A stretch of DNA of 64,000 nt from Methylobacterium sp. J-068. GTDB taxonomy: Bacteria; Pseudomonadota; Alphaproteobacteria; Rhizobiales; Beijerinckiaceae. This document shows positions 23,842-33,483 of the stretch, one piece after another. The notes under the pieces are model-generated. The model made no database searches. It was not told the DNA's origin and saw nothing but the letters and a program-made list of their open reading frames with translations. Both the position numbers and the translations under genes were made by a program. The DNA lies in contig NZ_JAKSXY010000092.1 in NCBI RefSeq assembly GCF_022829445.1, forward strand, positions 95,190 to 159,189. Reading direction: 5' to 3'. Every line of letters starts with the position of its first letter. Within the stretch, counting starts at the first letter, position 1.

Positions 23842-25395
23842 TCAGGTCACCGGGAAGCCGTGGTCCCGGCCCCAGACCACGGCCTGGGTGCGCCGGTTGA
23901 CGCCGATCTTACGGTAGAGCGCGGCGGCGTGGTTGCGCACGGTGCTTCCCGATAGCACCAGGGCCTGGCCGATGGCCTTGTCACTCTGTCCCCGGCAGAT
24001 CAGGTCGAGCACCTGCCGTTCGCGGGCGGTGAGGTCGGGCGTCGCGGGCCGCGCACCCTCGCCGGGGTTCCGCAGAACCGAAAGCTTCTCGACCAGGCCG
24101 CGGCTGAACCAGGAGGCGTCTGTCATCACGGTCTCGATGGCCGAGTACAGCTCGCGTTCGGAACGCTTGCGCTCGGTGATGTCCTGCAACACGGCCAGCA
24201 CGGCATCCTCGCCGTTGATGACCACGCGCTCGGCCGAGACTAGGCAATCGAGCGCCGTCCCACCCCCGTCGCGCACGCAGGTCTCGACGCCGAGAGCGGA
24301 CCCTTCGTTCGCCAGGGTCGCCTCGAACCGCTCGCGGGCGGCGGCGTCGACCCAGAGGCCGGTCTCGGCGACCGTCCGCCCGAGGGTATCCCCCTCGGCA
24401 CGGCCGAACACCCGGACGAACGCCTCGTTGACGCCTGTCACGATGTGGTCGCTCGCACGGGTCAGCACGGTCGGGACCGGGGTCAGCCGGAACGCCTTGG
24501 CGAAGCGCTCCTCGCTCTGGCGCAGGGAGGTCTCCGCCTTTCGGCGCGGTTCCAGGTCCGCGAAGGTGAACAGCATGCAGGCAACGTCGCCCATCTCGAT
24601 GGGTTGGCCGGCGACGATCACGGCGTGCGTGCCACCGCCCGGGCGCTTCAGGAACGCCTCGCGATGGGGGATCGGCTCTCCGGCGTTCAGGTGCTCCAAC
24701 GCCCTCTCGCGCCCGTGGGCGTCGGCAAGGAGGTCGACCTCGTACACGCTGCGCCCGAGGACCTTGTCGCGCACGTAACCTGTGATCTCCAGGAACCCCG
24801 TGTTTACGCGGACCAGCCGCAGGTCGGTCAGGCGGACGATCACGGCGGGGGCGGGGTTAGCGGCGAACGCGCTCTCGAAGCGCTCCTCGGCCTCGAATTG
24901 TGCCGAGATGTCCTTGATGATCAATGCCAGGAAGGTCGGGCGGCCGCCCGCGTCGGTGACCACGAGGCTGCGCAGGGAATGCACGAAGTCGATACCGGGC
25001 CGGTCGGCGTGCCTGACCTCGACGACGACGTCGCGGAAGGTCTCGCCGTCCATGACGCGCTCGATGGGGTAGCGGCCGGGCGCACGGTTGTTGCGGTAAC
25101 GAAGGCTGAAGCGCGCGCGGTAGGCGTCGACCGTCGCGCCGAGGTCGGACAGAGCCGCCACGCCGTGCATCGCCAGCGCCGCGTCGTTGGCCCAGGAGAT
25201 GCGCTGGTCCGGCTCGACCAGGATCACCCCCTCGCTCAGGCCGGCGACGAGCTGGCGGAGTTCCGAGCGGTTGGCATCGGTCGCGACGGGTCCACGTCCG
25301 GGGCCATGGCCGCCAGCGCCCCGTGGTTCGATCTCGCGCCCGGGGGTGCGTCGGCTTCCGACCGAAGCATTTTTCGGGTTGACCTTTGGATTCAT
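23842..25395 (-). CDS. Triple-PAS LuxR-type transcriptional regulator
   Basis: The 517-residue protein carries three PAS domains (about 45-165, 170-285, 295-415), the last ending VLQDITERKRSE. A C-terminal LuxR/GerE helix-turn-helix lies at about 450-515 (LTARERQVLDLICRGQSDKAIGQ, SGSTVRNHAAALYRKIGVNRRTQ). It lacks a receiver domain, so it probably senses a ligand or redox state directly through PAS. Soluble. It lies at the edge of the stress island, so it could regulate nearby genes. The ATG at 25395 follows GGGGG. Confidence 0.9.
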   Translation of the reverse strand: MNPKVNPKNASVGSRRTPGREIEPRGAGGHGPGRGPVATDANRSELRQLVAGLSEGVILVEPDQRISWANDAALAMHGVAALSDLGATVDAYRARFSLRYRNNRAPGRYPIERVMDGETFRDVVVEVRHADRPGIDFVHSLRSLVVTDAGGRPTFLALIIKDISAQFEAEERFESAFAANPAPAVIVRLTDLRLVRVNTGFLEITGYVRDKVLGRSVYEVDLLADAHGRERALEHLNAGEPIPHREAFLKRPGGGTHAVIVAGQPIEMGDVACMLFTFADLEPRRKAETSLRQSEERFAKAFRLTPVPTVLTRASDHIVTGVNEAFVRVFGRAEGDTLGRTVAETGLWVDAAARERFEATLANEGSALGVETCVRDGGGTALDCLVSAERVVINGEDAVLAVLQDITERKRSERELYSAIETVMTDASWFSRGLVEKLSVLRNPGEGARPATPDLTARERQVLDLICRGQSDKAIGQALVLSGSTVRNHAAALYRKIGVNRRTQAVVWGRDHGFPVT

Positions 25396-25545
25396 GGTCG
25401 CCCCCGTAGGCTTGGCTCAGCGTCGCGGCAGGACGGCAGAGCCGGATCGTGTCACGCAACACTAGCATGTCGGGCCGTGGGCGTCCCCGTCCGCAACGCC
25501 ACGAGGTCCTCCGGGACAAATCGAAGCTTTCGGCGTTGAGGTGCG

Positions 25546-27555
25546 ATGCGCCGCGGAACGTGGCGTGACCGGGAATCCCGCATGCCGATGGACGACGCCG
25601 TAGCCGCGAAGCCGCCCGCCCAGGTGCCGCCCCCGCTCGTGCCCGGCCTGCGCGGCCTGCTGACCCTCGCGGTCGGGGTCGTGCTGATCGCGGCCCTGTA
25701 CTTCGGGCGCGAGGTGTTCATCCCCCTCGTGCTGGCGGTGCTCCTCAGCTTCGTCCTGGCCCCGGTGGTCAACCTGCTCCGGCGGATCAAGCTCGGGCGC
25801 GTCCCCTCCGTTATCGTCGCCGTCCTTCTCGCGCTCGGCGTGATCGGCGGCATTGGCGCGGTCATCGGCACGCAGGTGGCCGGGCTCGCCGGCAACCTGC
25901 CGCAGTACCAGGCCACGGTCTCCAAGAAGTTCGCCGGCCTGCAGCAGGGCTGGCTCGGAGAGGCCAATCGGGTCATCTCGAAGTTCAGCCACCAAGTCCA
26001 CGATGCCACCCAGAAGGCTGACGCCGCCGGCACTACCGCGGCGACCGACCCAGGGGGTGACACGCCGAAGGCGCAGCTCGTCCGGGTGCAGGAACCCGAG
26101 ATCTCGCCGCTCGCGCTTGCTGAGAAGGTATTGGGCCCGATCTTCGAGCCCCTGACCACGGTCGGCATCGTGCTCGTCGTGGTGGTGTTCCTGCTGCTGC
26201 AGCGCGAGGACCTGCGCAACCGCATGATCCGCCTGTTCGGATCGAGAGATCTGCACCGCACCACCGTGGCGATGGATGATGCGGCCGGTCGCCTCGGGAC
26301 CTACTTCCTCGCCCAGCTCGGCATGAACGCCGCGTTCGGCGTCATCGTCGGCGTCGGCCTGTGGTTCATCGGCGTGCCCAATCCCCTCCTCTGGGGCGTG
26401 TTCTCCGCGCTGATGCGCTTCGTGCCCTACATCGGCGCGTTCATCTCTGGGATCCTTCCAGTGGCGCTGGCGGTTGCTGTCGATCCGGGCTGGAACATGG
26501 TCATCGCCACGGCGGCGCTGTTCCTGATCGCCGAGCCGGTGTTCGGGCAGGTCATCGAGCCACTGCTCTACGGCCACTCCACCGGGCTCTCGCCGTTCGC
26601 GGTGATCGTCTCGACCCTGTTCTGGGGCTTCCTGTGGGGACCCATCGGCCTGATCCTGGCGACCCCGTTCACAGTCTGCCTCGTGGTGCTTGGTCGCCAC
26701 GTCGACAGCCTGGAGTTCCTCGACATTCTGCTCGGCGACCGGCCGCCGCTGACCCCGGTCGAGAACTTCTACCAGCGCATGCTGGCCGGCGACCCGGACG
26801 AGGCCCGGGACCTCGGCGAGCAGATGCTGAAGGAGCGCTCCCTGTCGTCGTACTACGACGAGGTGGCGCTGAAGGGCCTGCAGCTCGCCGCCAACGACTA
26901 CGCCCGCGGCGTGGTCACACCGGCGCAGCTTGAGAACATCCGGGCCTCGGCGCGGTCTCTGGTCGAGGACTTCGAGGACCACCCGGACGTCGAGCCGGCC
27001 GGCACCGACGCGACGGTCAACCCGAACGACACTCCGACGCTCGCCGAGCTGGCGCATCCGAAGAACGAGGCCGTACCCGGCCAAGCGCCCTCTCGCGAGG
27101 CGCTGCCGGAGGCGTGGCGCGGCGAGGCGCCGGTGCTGTGCCTGGCCGGGCGCGGCCCCCTCGACGAGGCCTCCTCGGCGATGCTGGCGCAACTGCTGCG
27201 CAAGCACGGGCTTGGCGCGCGCGTAACGGCCTACCAGTCCGCCTCACGCGAGGGCATCCGCGACCTCGACCTCTCGGGCGTGGCGATGGTGTGCATCTCC
27301 TACCTCGACATCACCGGCAACCCGTCGCACCTGCGCTACCTGCTGGAGCGTCTCCGTAGGAAGTCGGGGGACATCAGGCTGTTGGTCGGCCTATGGCCGC
27401 AGGGCGAGGCGGTCCTGACCGATACGGACCTCGGCCGGCAGGTCGGGGCCGACGCATATGTGTCGTCGCTGCGCGGCGCGGTCGAGGCGTGCCTGAGGGA
27501 GGCGGGCGCGACGGCCACGGACGACGAGACCCCGGCCGCGGCGAACGCCGCCTGA
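25546..27555 (+). CDS. AI-2E-family transporter with C-terminal Rossmann-like domain
   Basis: The 669-residue protein has about eight membrane helices in residues 35-400 and the AI-2E/PerM family signatures (REVFIPLVLAVLLSFVLAPVV; FVPYIGAFISGILPV; PVFGQVIEPLLYGHSTGLSPFAVIVS). Most relatives are about 350 residues. Here the chain goes on for some 260 more. The far C-terminus (VLCLAGRGPLDEASSAMLAQLLRKHG, VCISYLD, IRLLVGLWPQG, GADAYVSSL) resembles a B12-binding or other Rossmann-like domain without the DxHxxG cobalamin motif. Substrate unknown; members export autoinducers or act as Na/H antiporters. Start 25546 follows GAGG; 25582 is an alternative. Confidence 0.88.
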   Translation: MRRGTWRDRESRMPMDDAVAAKPPAQVPPPLVPGLRGLLTLAVGVVLIAALYFGREVFIPLVLAVLLSFVLAPVVNLLRRIKLGRVPSVIVAVLLALGVIGGIGAVIGTQVAGLAGNLPQYQATVSKKFAGLQQGWLGEANRVISKFSHQVHDATQKADAAGTTAATDPGGDTPKAQLVRVQEPEISPLALAEKVLGPIFEPLTTVGIVLVVVVFLLLQREDLRNRMIRLFGSRDLHRTTVAMDDAAGRLGTYFLAQLGMNAAFGVIVGVGLWFIGVPNPLLWGVFSALMRFVPYIGAFISGILPVALAVAVDPGWNMVIATAALFLIAEPVFGQVIEPLLYGHSTGLSPFAVIVSTLFWGFLWGPIGLILATPFTVCLVVLGRHVDSLEFLDILLGDRPPLTPVENFYQRMLAGDPDEARDLGEQMLKERSLSSYYDEVALKGLQLAANDYARGVVTPAQLENIRASARSLVEDFEDHPDVEPAGTDATVNPNDTPTLAELAHPKNEAVPGQAPSREALPEAWRGEAPVLCLAGRGPLDEASSAMLAQLLRKHGLGARVTAYQSASREGIRDLDLSGVAMVCISYLDITGNPSHLRYLLERLRRKSGDIRLLVGLWPQGEAVLTDTDLGRQVGADAYVSSLRGAVEACLREAGATATDDETPAAANAA

Positions 27556-27564
27556 AGCTGGAAC

Positions 27565-27586
27565 CCGCCAATGGCTTGGCGGTTTT
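27565..27586 (+). terminator. Intrinsic terminator of transporter gene
   Basis: Stem CCGCCAA / TTGGCGG with a TGGC loop, followed directly by TTTT. It lies 9 bases past the stop of the AI-2E transporter gene. Good form for rho-independent termination on the plus strand. Confidence 0.8.
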
Positions 27587-27620
27587 CAGGCGCAATATAG
27601 CTAAGCCTCGGACAGCCGCC

Positions 27621-27824
27621 GTGAAGACAATCGCCGCCCTCACGATCTCCCTGCTGGCCGCCGCGCCCGCCATCGCAGCCGAGACGCCGAACGTCGTCCG
27701 GGTCGTTGTGAAGCCGGCGACGGTCCAGATGGCCGCAGTCGTGAACGCCGCCCCCGCACCCGTCGCGCAGGCAGCGTCGAACAAGAAGGTACGCGTCGTG
27801 CTCGCCTCGCCTTTCGGCAACTGA
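27621..27824 (+). CDS. Small secreted protein
   Basis: The 67-residue protein starts at GTG. It has a clear signal peptide (KTIAALTISLLAAAPAIA, cleaved before AETPN) and a short mature part of about 48 residues, Val/Ala-rich and basic (VVRVVVKPATVQMAAVVNAAP; KKVRVVLASPFGN). No cysteine and no known domain. No strong ribosome site. Such small periplasmic proteins are common in Methylobacterium. Function unknown. Confidence 0.65.
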   Translation: MKTIAALTISLLAAAPAIAAETPNVVRVVVKPATVQMAAVVNAAPAPVAQAASNKKVRVVLASPFGN

Positions 27825-27967
27825 TGTCTGCCGGCCGTCACGATTGTCCGACGGCCCCTGGAGCCGATCTTCGGGCTTGCCGTCCGCACGCCGCCGCAAT
27901 CATCCGCTAGGACTTCCCGGCCTCGACGGACCGTGACCCGGTCACCCGTCCCGGCCATGGTTCGGGG

Positions 27968-29275
27968 GTGCGGGTGTTTCCACGATTTGCATGTGCCGGG
28001 CGGGCACTGGCCGCCACGTTGGTAGCCGCCGTCCTCGTAAGCCTCGGGGCCTGCGGCGGACGCCCGACCGGCGTGTTGCTGCCCATCGCCGACATGGCAC
28101 CGGTCGCCGGCACGTCCCGCGTCGAGATGCTGGTCGCCACGACCCGCAAGTCCGCGACCGACCGCGGCGTGCTGTTCTCCGGCGAGCGCGGCGAGGCGGT
28201 GACCTACACCGACCTCGCTGTGTCGATCCCGCCCGACGCCACCCGCCAGCCAGGCACCGTGCAGTGGCCGGAACGCCTGCCCGGCAACCCCGCCACCGAC
28301 TTCGTCGCGCTCCGCGCCGAGCCGGTGGACCGCGGAAAGGTCGCGGCCTGGACCGGCAAGGCGGTCAGGGGACGCGGCAAGCGCCACGTCCTGGTGTTCG
28401 TGCACGGGTTCAACAACAAGTTCGAGGACGCCGTCTTCCGCTTCGCGCAGATCGTGCACGATTCCGGCGCCGAGGTCGCGCCAGTGCTGTTCACCTGGCC
28501 GTCCCGCGGTTCGGTGCTCGCCTACGGCTACGACCGGGAAAGCACCAACTTCTCGCGTAACGGACTGGAGACGCTGCTGCGCGACCTTACCAAGGACCCG
28601 AATGTTGGCGAGGTCACGGTGCTCGCCCACTCCATGGGCAACTGGCTCACCCTGGAGAGCCTCCGTCAGATGGCCATCCGCGACAAACGCGTGGCGCCCA
28701 AGATCCGGAACGTCATCCTGGCGGCCCCCGACGTCGACATGGACCTCGCACGGGGCGCCTTCCACGACATGGGCAAGGACCGTCCGCGTCTGACACTGAT
28801 GGTCTCGGGCGATGACCAGGCGCTGGCCGTGTCGCGCCTTGTCTGGGGCGACAGCGTACGTCTCGGCGCCATCGACCCGAATGCCGAACCCTACAAGTCT
28901 GAGCTGGAGCGCGAGAACATCGGCGTGCTCAACCTATCCTCGGTAAAATCCGACGACGCCCTCAACCACGGCAAGTTCGCCTCCGGCGACGTCGTCGCCC
29001 TACTGGGCAAGCGATTAGCAGATGGCCAGCCGATCTCGGATGGCAAGGTCGGGATTGGGGACAAGCTCGTGAGCACGGCGGCGGGTGCCGCCTCCACGGT
29101 GGCCACCGGCGCCGCGCTGGCGGTGGCGGCGCCGGTGGCCCTCGTCGATCCGCAGACGCGAGAGACCTACGGCGACCACCTCTCGAACGTCGGCAGCGGT
29201 TTCAGGGACACCGTCGGCTCGACGGTCGACCTCGCTGGGGCACCGGTCCGCGCCGTCACAGGCGCCGGGCGGTAG
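27968..29275 (+). CDS. DUF900 alpha/beta-hydrolase lipoprotein
   Basis: The 435-residue protein starts at GTG. A lipoprotein signal ends in VSLGAC, with Cys29 as the lipidated residue. The alpha/beta-hydrolase domain of DUF900 type follows (VEMLVATTRKS; VFVHGFNNKFEDAVFRFAQI; FTWPSRG; YDRESTNFSRNGLETLLRDL). The nucleophile is Ser in VLAHSMGNWLTLE, with Asp in APDVDMD. The C-terminus is Ala-rich with a possible hydrophobic stretch (AAGAASTVATGAALAVAAPVALV). Probable outer-membrane esterase or lipase; substrate unknown. Monocistronic. Confidence 0.9.
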   Translation: MRVFPRFACAGRALAATLVAAVLVSLGACGGRPTGVLLPIADMAPVAGTSRVEMLVATTRKSATDRGVLFSGERGEAVTYTDLAVSIPPDATRQPGTVQWPERLPGNPATDFVALRAEPVDRGKVAAWTGKAVRGRGKRHVLVFVHGFNNKFEDAVFRFAQIVHDSGAEVAPVLFTWPSRGSVLAYGYDRESTNFSRNGLETLLRDLTKDPNVGEVTVLAHSMGNWLTLESLRQMAIRDKRVAPKIRNVILAAPDVDMDLARGAFHDMGKDRPRLTLMVSGDDQALAVSRLVWGDSVRLGAIDPNAEPYKSELERENIGVLNLSSVKSDDALNHGKFASGDVVALLGKRLADGQPISDGKVGIGDKLVSTAAGAASTVATGAALAVAAPVALVDPQTRETYGDHLSNVGSGFRDTVGSTVDLAGAPVRAVTGAGR

Positions 29276-29550
29276 TACGCCGGCCGCCGACTTCGGCGAC
29301 GTTGGGTTATTCGGACTCGGTCGGGAATTGTTGTCGCATGAACAAGGAACAGTGGCCGCATCCGTGTGGGTGACAATGCCTCGGGCGGGGATACTGGCTT
29401 GAACCAATCAAGCCGTGTCGCCCTGGGTGCTCGCCGCTCCCTTATCCGGATGCGGATATGCTATCCCTCGTCTTCGAGGTGATGCGGACGAACCACCGAC
29501 GGCTTTCGGACGGTTCCCGGGCCTACGACGATCCGGCCTGGAGCGCTTTG

Positions 29551-31380
29551 ATGGAAACTAGCGTGGCAACGGCGGTGTTGTGCATCGTGGGCGGCGGCAT
29601 CGCGGCCCAGGTTCTCGCGGCGCGCCTGCGCATCCCGGCCATCGTCCTCCTGCTCGGGGTCGGGTTCCTCGTCGGACCCGTGCTCGGCTGGCTGCACCCG
29701 TCCGCCGAGTTCGGTCCGAATCTGCGGCCGCTGATCGGCCTGGCGGTGGCCATCGTCGTCTTCGAAGGCGGTCTCGCCCTCGACTTCCGTGAACTTCGTG
29801 CGTCCGGCGAGGGCGTACTCCGGCTCACCACCTTCGCCCTGCCCATCAACTTCGTTCTTGGCACGCTCGCCGCCCACCTGATCGGCGGGATGATGTGGGG
29901 GCCGGCTTCTGTGTTCGGGGCCATCCTCGTCGTCACCGGACCGACCGTCATCCTGCCGCTCCTGCGCCATGCCCGCCTGGAGCGCCGCTCGGCCGCGTTC
30001 CTGAAGTGGGAGGCCATCGTCAACGATCCGGTCGGCGCCATCCTCACGGCAGTCGTCATCGAGATCCTCGTCGAAGTGCCCAACCACGTGGCGGAGGAAG
30101 CGGTGGGTTCCCTCGCGCTCCACCTCGCGGAGGGCGTGCTCGTCGCCAGCGGACTGGGCGTTGGTTCGGCGCTTTTCGTGGCTTGGGCATTCCGGCGCGA
30201 CCTCATCCCGGAGACGCTGAAGACGCCGGTTCTGCTCGCGCTCGCACTCGTCGCCTACGTCGTACCGAACCTGCTGATGCACGAGGCCGGCCTGATCGGC
30301 GCAACCGTGTTCGGCATCGCGCTTGCCAACCGGCACGTGCCCGGGCTGGGGGAACTGCGCCGCTTCAAGGAAGCTCTCGTCGTCCTTCTGGTGTCCTGCC
30401 TGTTCGTGGTGCTGACCGCCGACCTCGACGTCGCCGTCCTCGGCAAGCTGACCCTGCCGATTCTGGGACTTACGGCGGCGGTCCTCTTCGTGGTGCGCCC
30501 GGCGGCGATCTGGCTCGCGACCCTGCGCAGCGACCTCTCGTGGCGCGAACGCCTATTCGTTGGCTGGATCGGGCCGCGCGGCATCGTCGCGGCGGCCGTG
30601 GCCGGCCTTGCCGGTCCGAGGCTGAGCGCGGCCGGCTATGCCGGCGGCGACCTCATCCAGCCGACCGTGTTCGCGGTCATCGTCTCGACCGTGCTCGCCC
30701 ACGGGTTCTCACTGGCACCGCTCGCGCGCAGGTTCGGCCTCTCGACCGCCGCCGATACGCAGCGCCTCGCGGTCGTCGGAGCCTCCCCATGGGCAAGCGA
30801 TCTCGTGATCGCGCTGCATCGAGCGAGTGTGCCGGTCGTGCTGGTGGACACCTATCCTGGCGCCCTGCGAACGGCACGGGAAGCCGGGGTGCCGACGTTG
30901 CAGGTCGAGCTTCTGTCACGTCACGCCGAGGAGAGCTTGGCCGACCATCCGCCGGACCACCTGATCGCCGCCACCCGGGACGAACTCTACAACGCCCTTG
31001 TGTGCACGCGGCTGGCCCCCGAACTCGGCCGGGAGCGGGTCTACCAGCTCGCGCCCTCGGCCGACCACCTACTGCACGAAGACACCGGGGTCAGCCGGGA
31101 TGCCCGCGGCAAGGTACTCGGGGACGGGAACCTCGACTTCGATGCCATGGCCGGACGGCACGAAGCGGGATGGGGGTTCGCCTTAGTCGGATTTGACGAC
31201 AACCATGCCGAGGGCGACCTCCGCCTGCTCTCGATAGGCGCGGACGGTGTCATCGAACTCTCCTCTGCCGACCATGAGCCCAGGGAGGCATCCGTAGATG
31301 GAAGGTTGCTCGTCCTTCGCTCTCCGGTCGTCAAGGCGTCGAGCATTGAGCGCGACGAAATCGCGCCCGTACTCCTGTGA
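29551..31380 (+). CDS. CPA1-type Na+/H+ antiporter with TrkA-N domain
   Basis: The 609-residue protein has about twelve membrane helices over 1-400 with cation/proton antiporter signatures (VGFLVGPVLGW; VTGPTVILPLLRHARLE; the WEAIVNDPVGAI helix with the essential Asn-Asp pair; GPRGIVAAAVAGL). The cytosolic C-terminus is a TrkA-N nucleotide-binding fold (LAVVGASPWASDLVIALHRASVPVVLVDTYP), a likely regulatory site for NAD(H). The ATG at 29551 follows GGAGCG; an upstream in-frame ATG (29458) adds polar residues. Function: sodium or potassium/proton exchange for pH and salt tolerance. Monocistronic. Confidence 0.92.
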   Translation: METSVATAVLCIVGGGIAAQVLAARLRIPAIVLLLGVGFLVGPVLGWLHPSAEFGPNLRPLIGLAVAIVVFEGGLALDFRELRASGEGVLRLTTFALPINFVLGTLAAHLIGGMMWGPASVFGAILVVTGPTVILPLLRHARLERRSAAFLKWEAIVNDPVGAILTAVVIEILVEVPNHVAEEAVGSLALHLAEGVLVASGLGVGSALFVAWAFRRDLIPETLKTPVLLALALVAYVVPNLLMHEAGLIGATVFGIALANRHVPGLGELRRFKEALVVLLVSCLFVVLTADLDVAVLGKLTLPILGLTAAVLFVVRPAAIWLATLRSDLSWRERLFVGWIGPRGIVAAAVAGLAGPRLSAAGYAGGDLIQPTVFAVIVSTVLAHGFSLAPLARRFGLSTAADTQRLAVVGASPWASDLVIALHRASVPVVLVDTYPGALRTAREAGVPTLQVELLSRHAEESLADHPPDHLIAATRDELYNALVCTRLAPELGRERVYQLAPSADHLLHEDTGVSRDARGKVLGDGNLDFDAMAGRHEAGWGFALVGFDDNHAEGDLRLLSIGADGVIELSSADHEPREASVDGRLLVLRSPVVKASSIERDEIAPVLL

Positions 31381-31747
31381 AACAAACGTTCTTCATGACG
31401 TTTTTCGTGCCCCAGTGGAAAAAAGCCGTGGCTATCCAGGGGATCGATGGTTTGGACGGACCGTCATGAGCGATCTGTTTAAGCCATCGAGCTAGCGTTC
31501 AGATTATACTCGCTTTTAGTATGTCGGACCATTGTCTGAATCAAGTTCTGAACCGGCGCGGGCTCAATGCTTGCAACGATTGGTTTCCCGTCGTTTAGCC
31601 GACCTTGGGGCAACGTCCGCTTACGGGCGACGCTCGCAACAGCATGTACAACCATGTTGGGTCGAAAGAAGCCTTCCTCCCGGGGACCAAACGTCGGGTT
31701 CCGCTCGGCAGGTAGGTGATGCGATCCATCCAGGCCACTGTCGATCC
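31381..31747. other. Intergenic region, no gene seen
   Basis: This region lies between convergent genes and is poorer in GC than the flanks at its left side. A weak hairpin (AAACG/CGTTT, then TT) near 31385-31407 may end the antiporter transcript. I see no supported ORF or RNA gene. Confidence 0.5.
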
Positions 31748-33037
31748 TCAGGCTGCCCTGACGACTGGAAGCTCGTCGATCCTGGTGGTGTAGCGGGGCG
31801 ACCTCATCTCGAACTTGGTCGACCATTCGTGATTCGGGGCGAACCCTGCCGCCCCCGGGACGACCGCCCCGCGTCCGAAGCGATGGTTGCAGGCGTCGAG
31901 CGCCTCCATGAGGGCCGCCCTCATCTCCCGTTCGAGTTGCCCAAGGCCGGGCATCGCCCGCTGCGAAGTGGCGAGCGGCATCAGGTCGGTGGTGACCACG
32001 CCGCCCTTGGAATAGCGGTACCCGTCCCGCCAGGTCTTGCGGACGCCGTGTAGGCACGCCTTCAGCAGGGCGAGGGTGTCGCTGGTCGCCTCGGGCAGCG
32101 TGACCAGGGTCGAGACCGAACGCTGCGGTCGGTCGCGGTCATGCTCCGAGGTGTGGAAGAAGACGGTGACGTGGTTGGTGGCCAATCCCTCGCGCCGGAG
32201 CTTCTCCCCGAGCCTGAACGCATGCGTGGCCACGGCCTGCTCCATGGTGGCGCGATCCTCGACCCGCTCCGAGAACGACCGGGTGACGGCGCATCCCTTC
32301 CGGGTGGCGGCGACCGTCTCCAGGTCGAGGCAGGGGGTGCCGCGGAGCTCGTGCACGAGCCGCTCGCCGACCACGGTCATGGCCTTGTGGGCGACCTTCG
32401 GATCGAGGTCGCGGACGTCCGCGGCGTTGTCGCATCCGAGAGCCTCCAAGCGGCGGGCGTTCGCCGGGCCGACGCCCCAGATGTCGGCCACCGGAACACG
32501 GATGATCCAGTGGTCGTATTGTTCGTCGTCTGTCAGGTCGCAGACACCGCCGAGAACGGGGTTCTTCTTGGCAATGTGGTTCGCCAGCTTGGCCAGCGTC
32601 TTGGTGGGACCGATGCCGACGCAGGTCGGGATGCCGGTCCAGGCCCGGACGGTCTCGCGCATGTCGCGGGCGAGGGACTCCCGGTCGCGCTCCCGTACGT
32701 CGGAGACGTCCAGAAAACTCTCGTCGATCGAGTAGATCTCGATGCGGGGCGAGAAGTCCCGGTAGACCGCGTTCACCCGGGCCGACATGTCCCCGTAGAA
32801 AGCGTAGTTTGAGGAGTAGACCCGGACGCCCCGGGCCTTGCACATATCGCGGATCTTGAAGAACGGGTCGCCCATCTTGATCCCGAGCGCCTTGGCCTCG
32901 GCCGTGCGGGCGATGGCGCAGCCGTCGTTGTTCGACAGTACGATCACCGGCACCTTGGCTAGGCGCGCGTCGAAAACCCGCTCGCACGAGCAGTAGAACG
33001 AGTTTCCATCGGAGAGGGCGTAGGCCTTGGCGCTCAT
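31748..33037 (-). CDS. umuC: Error-prone DNA polymerase V subunit UmuC
   Basis: The 429-residue Y-family polymerase has catalytic acidic residues in SDGNSFYCSCERVF (Asp10) and YSIDESFLD (Asp105, Glu106). The fingers carry NNDGCAIARTAEAK, and the HhH/thumb region has GIPTCVGIGPTKTLAKLANH and VADIWGVGPANARRLEALG. The UmuC-type C-terminus ends in a DUF4113-like region (RMRSPRYTTRIDELP-like), consistent with the full-length family. It overlaps umuD by four bases (ATGA), so the two are coupled. Performs translesion synthesis in the SOS response. Confidence 0.95.
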   Translation of the reverse strand: MSAKAYALSDGNSFYCSCERVFDARLAKVPVIVLSNNDGCAIARTAEAKALGIKMGDPFFKIRDMCKARGVRVYSSNYAFYGDMSARVNAVYRDFSPRIEIYSIDESFLDVSDVRERDRESLARDMRETVRAWTGIPTCVGIGPTKTLAKLANHIAKKNPVLGGVCDLTDDEQYDHWIIRVPVADIWGVGPANARRLEALGCDNAADVRDLDPKVAHKAMTVVGERLVHELRGTPCLDLETVAATRKGCAVTRSFSERVEDRATMEQAVATHAFRLGEKLRREGLATNHVTVFFHTSEHDRDRPQRSVSTLVTLPEATSDTLALLKACLHGVRKTWRDGYRYSKGGVVTTDLMPLATSQRAMPGLGQLEREMRAALMEALDACNHRFGRGAVVPGAAGFAPNHEWSTKFEMRSPRYTTRIDELPVVRAA

Positions 33038-33462
33038 TCGCAGCGGCGTCTTGCGCAGACGGACCCGGAGACGACCCCCCAAACCTCGATCACGGCATCG
33101 GGGGAGAGCTGGAACTCGGGGAAGCGCGGGTTGGCGAAGTGGAGGCTGATCCGCGGTCCCTGGCGCTTCCAGACCTTGAAGGAGCGCTCCCCGTCGATGT
33201 CGACCACGACGATGTCGCCGGTACGCGGGGTAAGTGACCGGTCGACGATGGCGAGGTCACCGTCGAACAGGCGGGCGAGAATCATGCTGTCACCGGCGAC
33301 CCGGACCAGGAAGGCGGCCGGGCGATTGACGATCAGCAGACGCTGGAGGTCGATCTCCTCCTCGATGAAGTCGTCCGCCGGGCTCGGGAAGCCGGCCCGG
33401 ACCGGCTTGGCAAGAAGGGGGACCGGCATGGGAAAGCCGATGGTGACGCCGCTGATGTGCAT
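33034..33462 (-). CDS. umuD: SOS mutagenesis protein UmuD (S24 peptidase)
   Basis: The 142-residue LexA/UmuD-fold protein has the self-cleavage site Ala23-Gly24 in VRAGFPSPADDF, nucleophile Ser59 in VAGDSMILA, and general base Lys96 in ERSFKVWKR. The ATG at 33462 follows GGAGGAG; the longer ATG at 33489 would lie inside the LexA box, which rules it out. It is cleaved in the presence of RecA filaments to UmuD', which binds UmuC as Pol V. Confidence 0.95.
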   Translation of the reverse strand: MHISGVTIGFPMPVPLLAKPVRAGFPSPADDFIEEEIDLQRLLIVNRPAAFLVRVAGDSMILARLFDGDLAIVDRSLTPRTGDIVVVDIDGERSFKVWKRQGPRISLHFANPRFPEFQLSPDAVIEVWGVVSGSVCARRRCE

Positions 33463-33483
33463 GGTGCTCCTCCGCGAATCCAG

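Noticed and set aside
25513..25537. EcfG-like promoter GGGAC-N16-CGTT before the AI-2E transporter gene
   Set aside because: One mismatch to the GGAAC consensus, and the -10 lies only 8 bases from the ATG at 25546; would only fit the later ATG at 25582. Too weak to annotate.
25462..27207. 581-codon open frame on the minus strand
   Set aside because: Shadow of the AI-2E transporter gene; low-complexity Arg/His/Asp-rich composition typical of antisense frames in high-GC DNA.
27560..27584. EcfG-like GGAAC-N16-GGTT before the small secreted gene at 27621
   Set aside because: Most of it is the stem-loop of an intrinsic terminator with a T run, which explains the sequence better.
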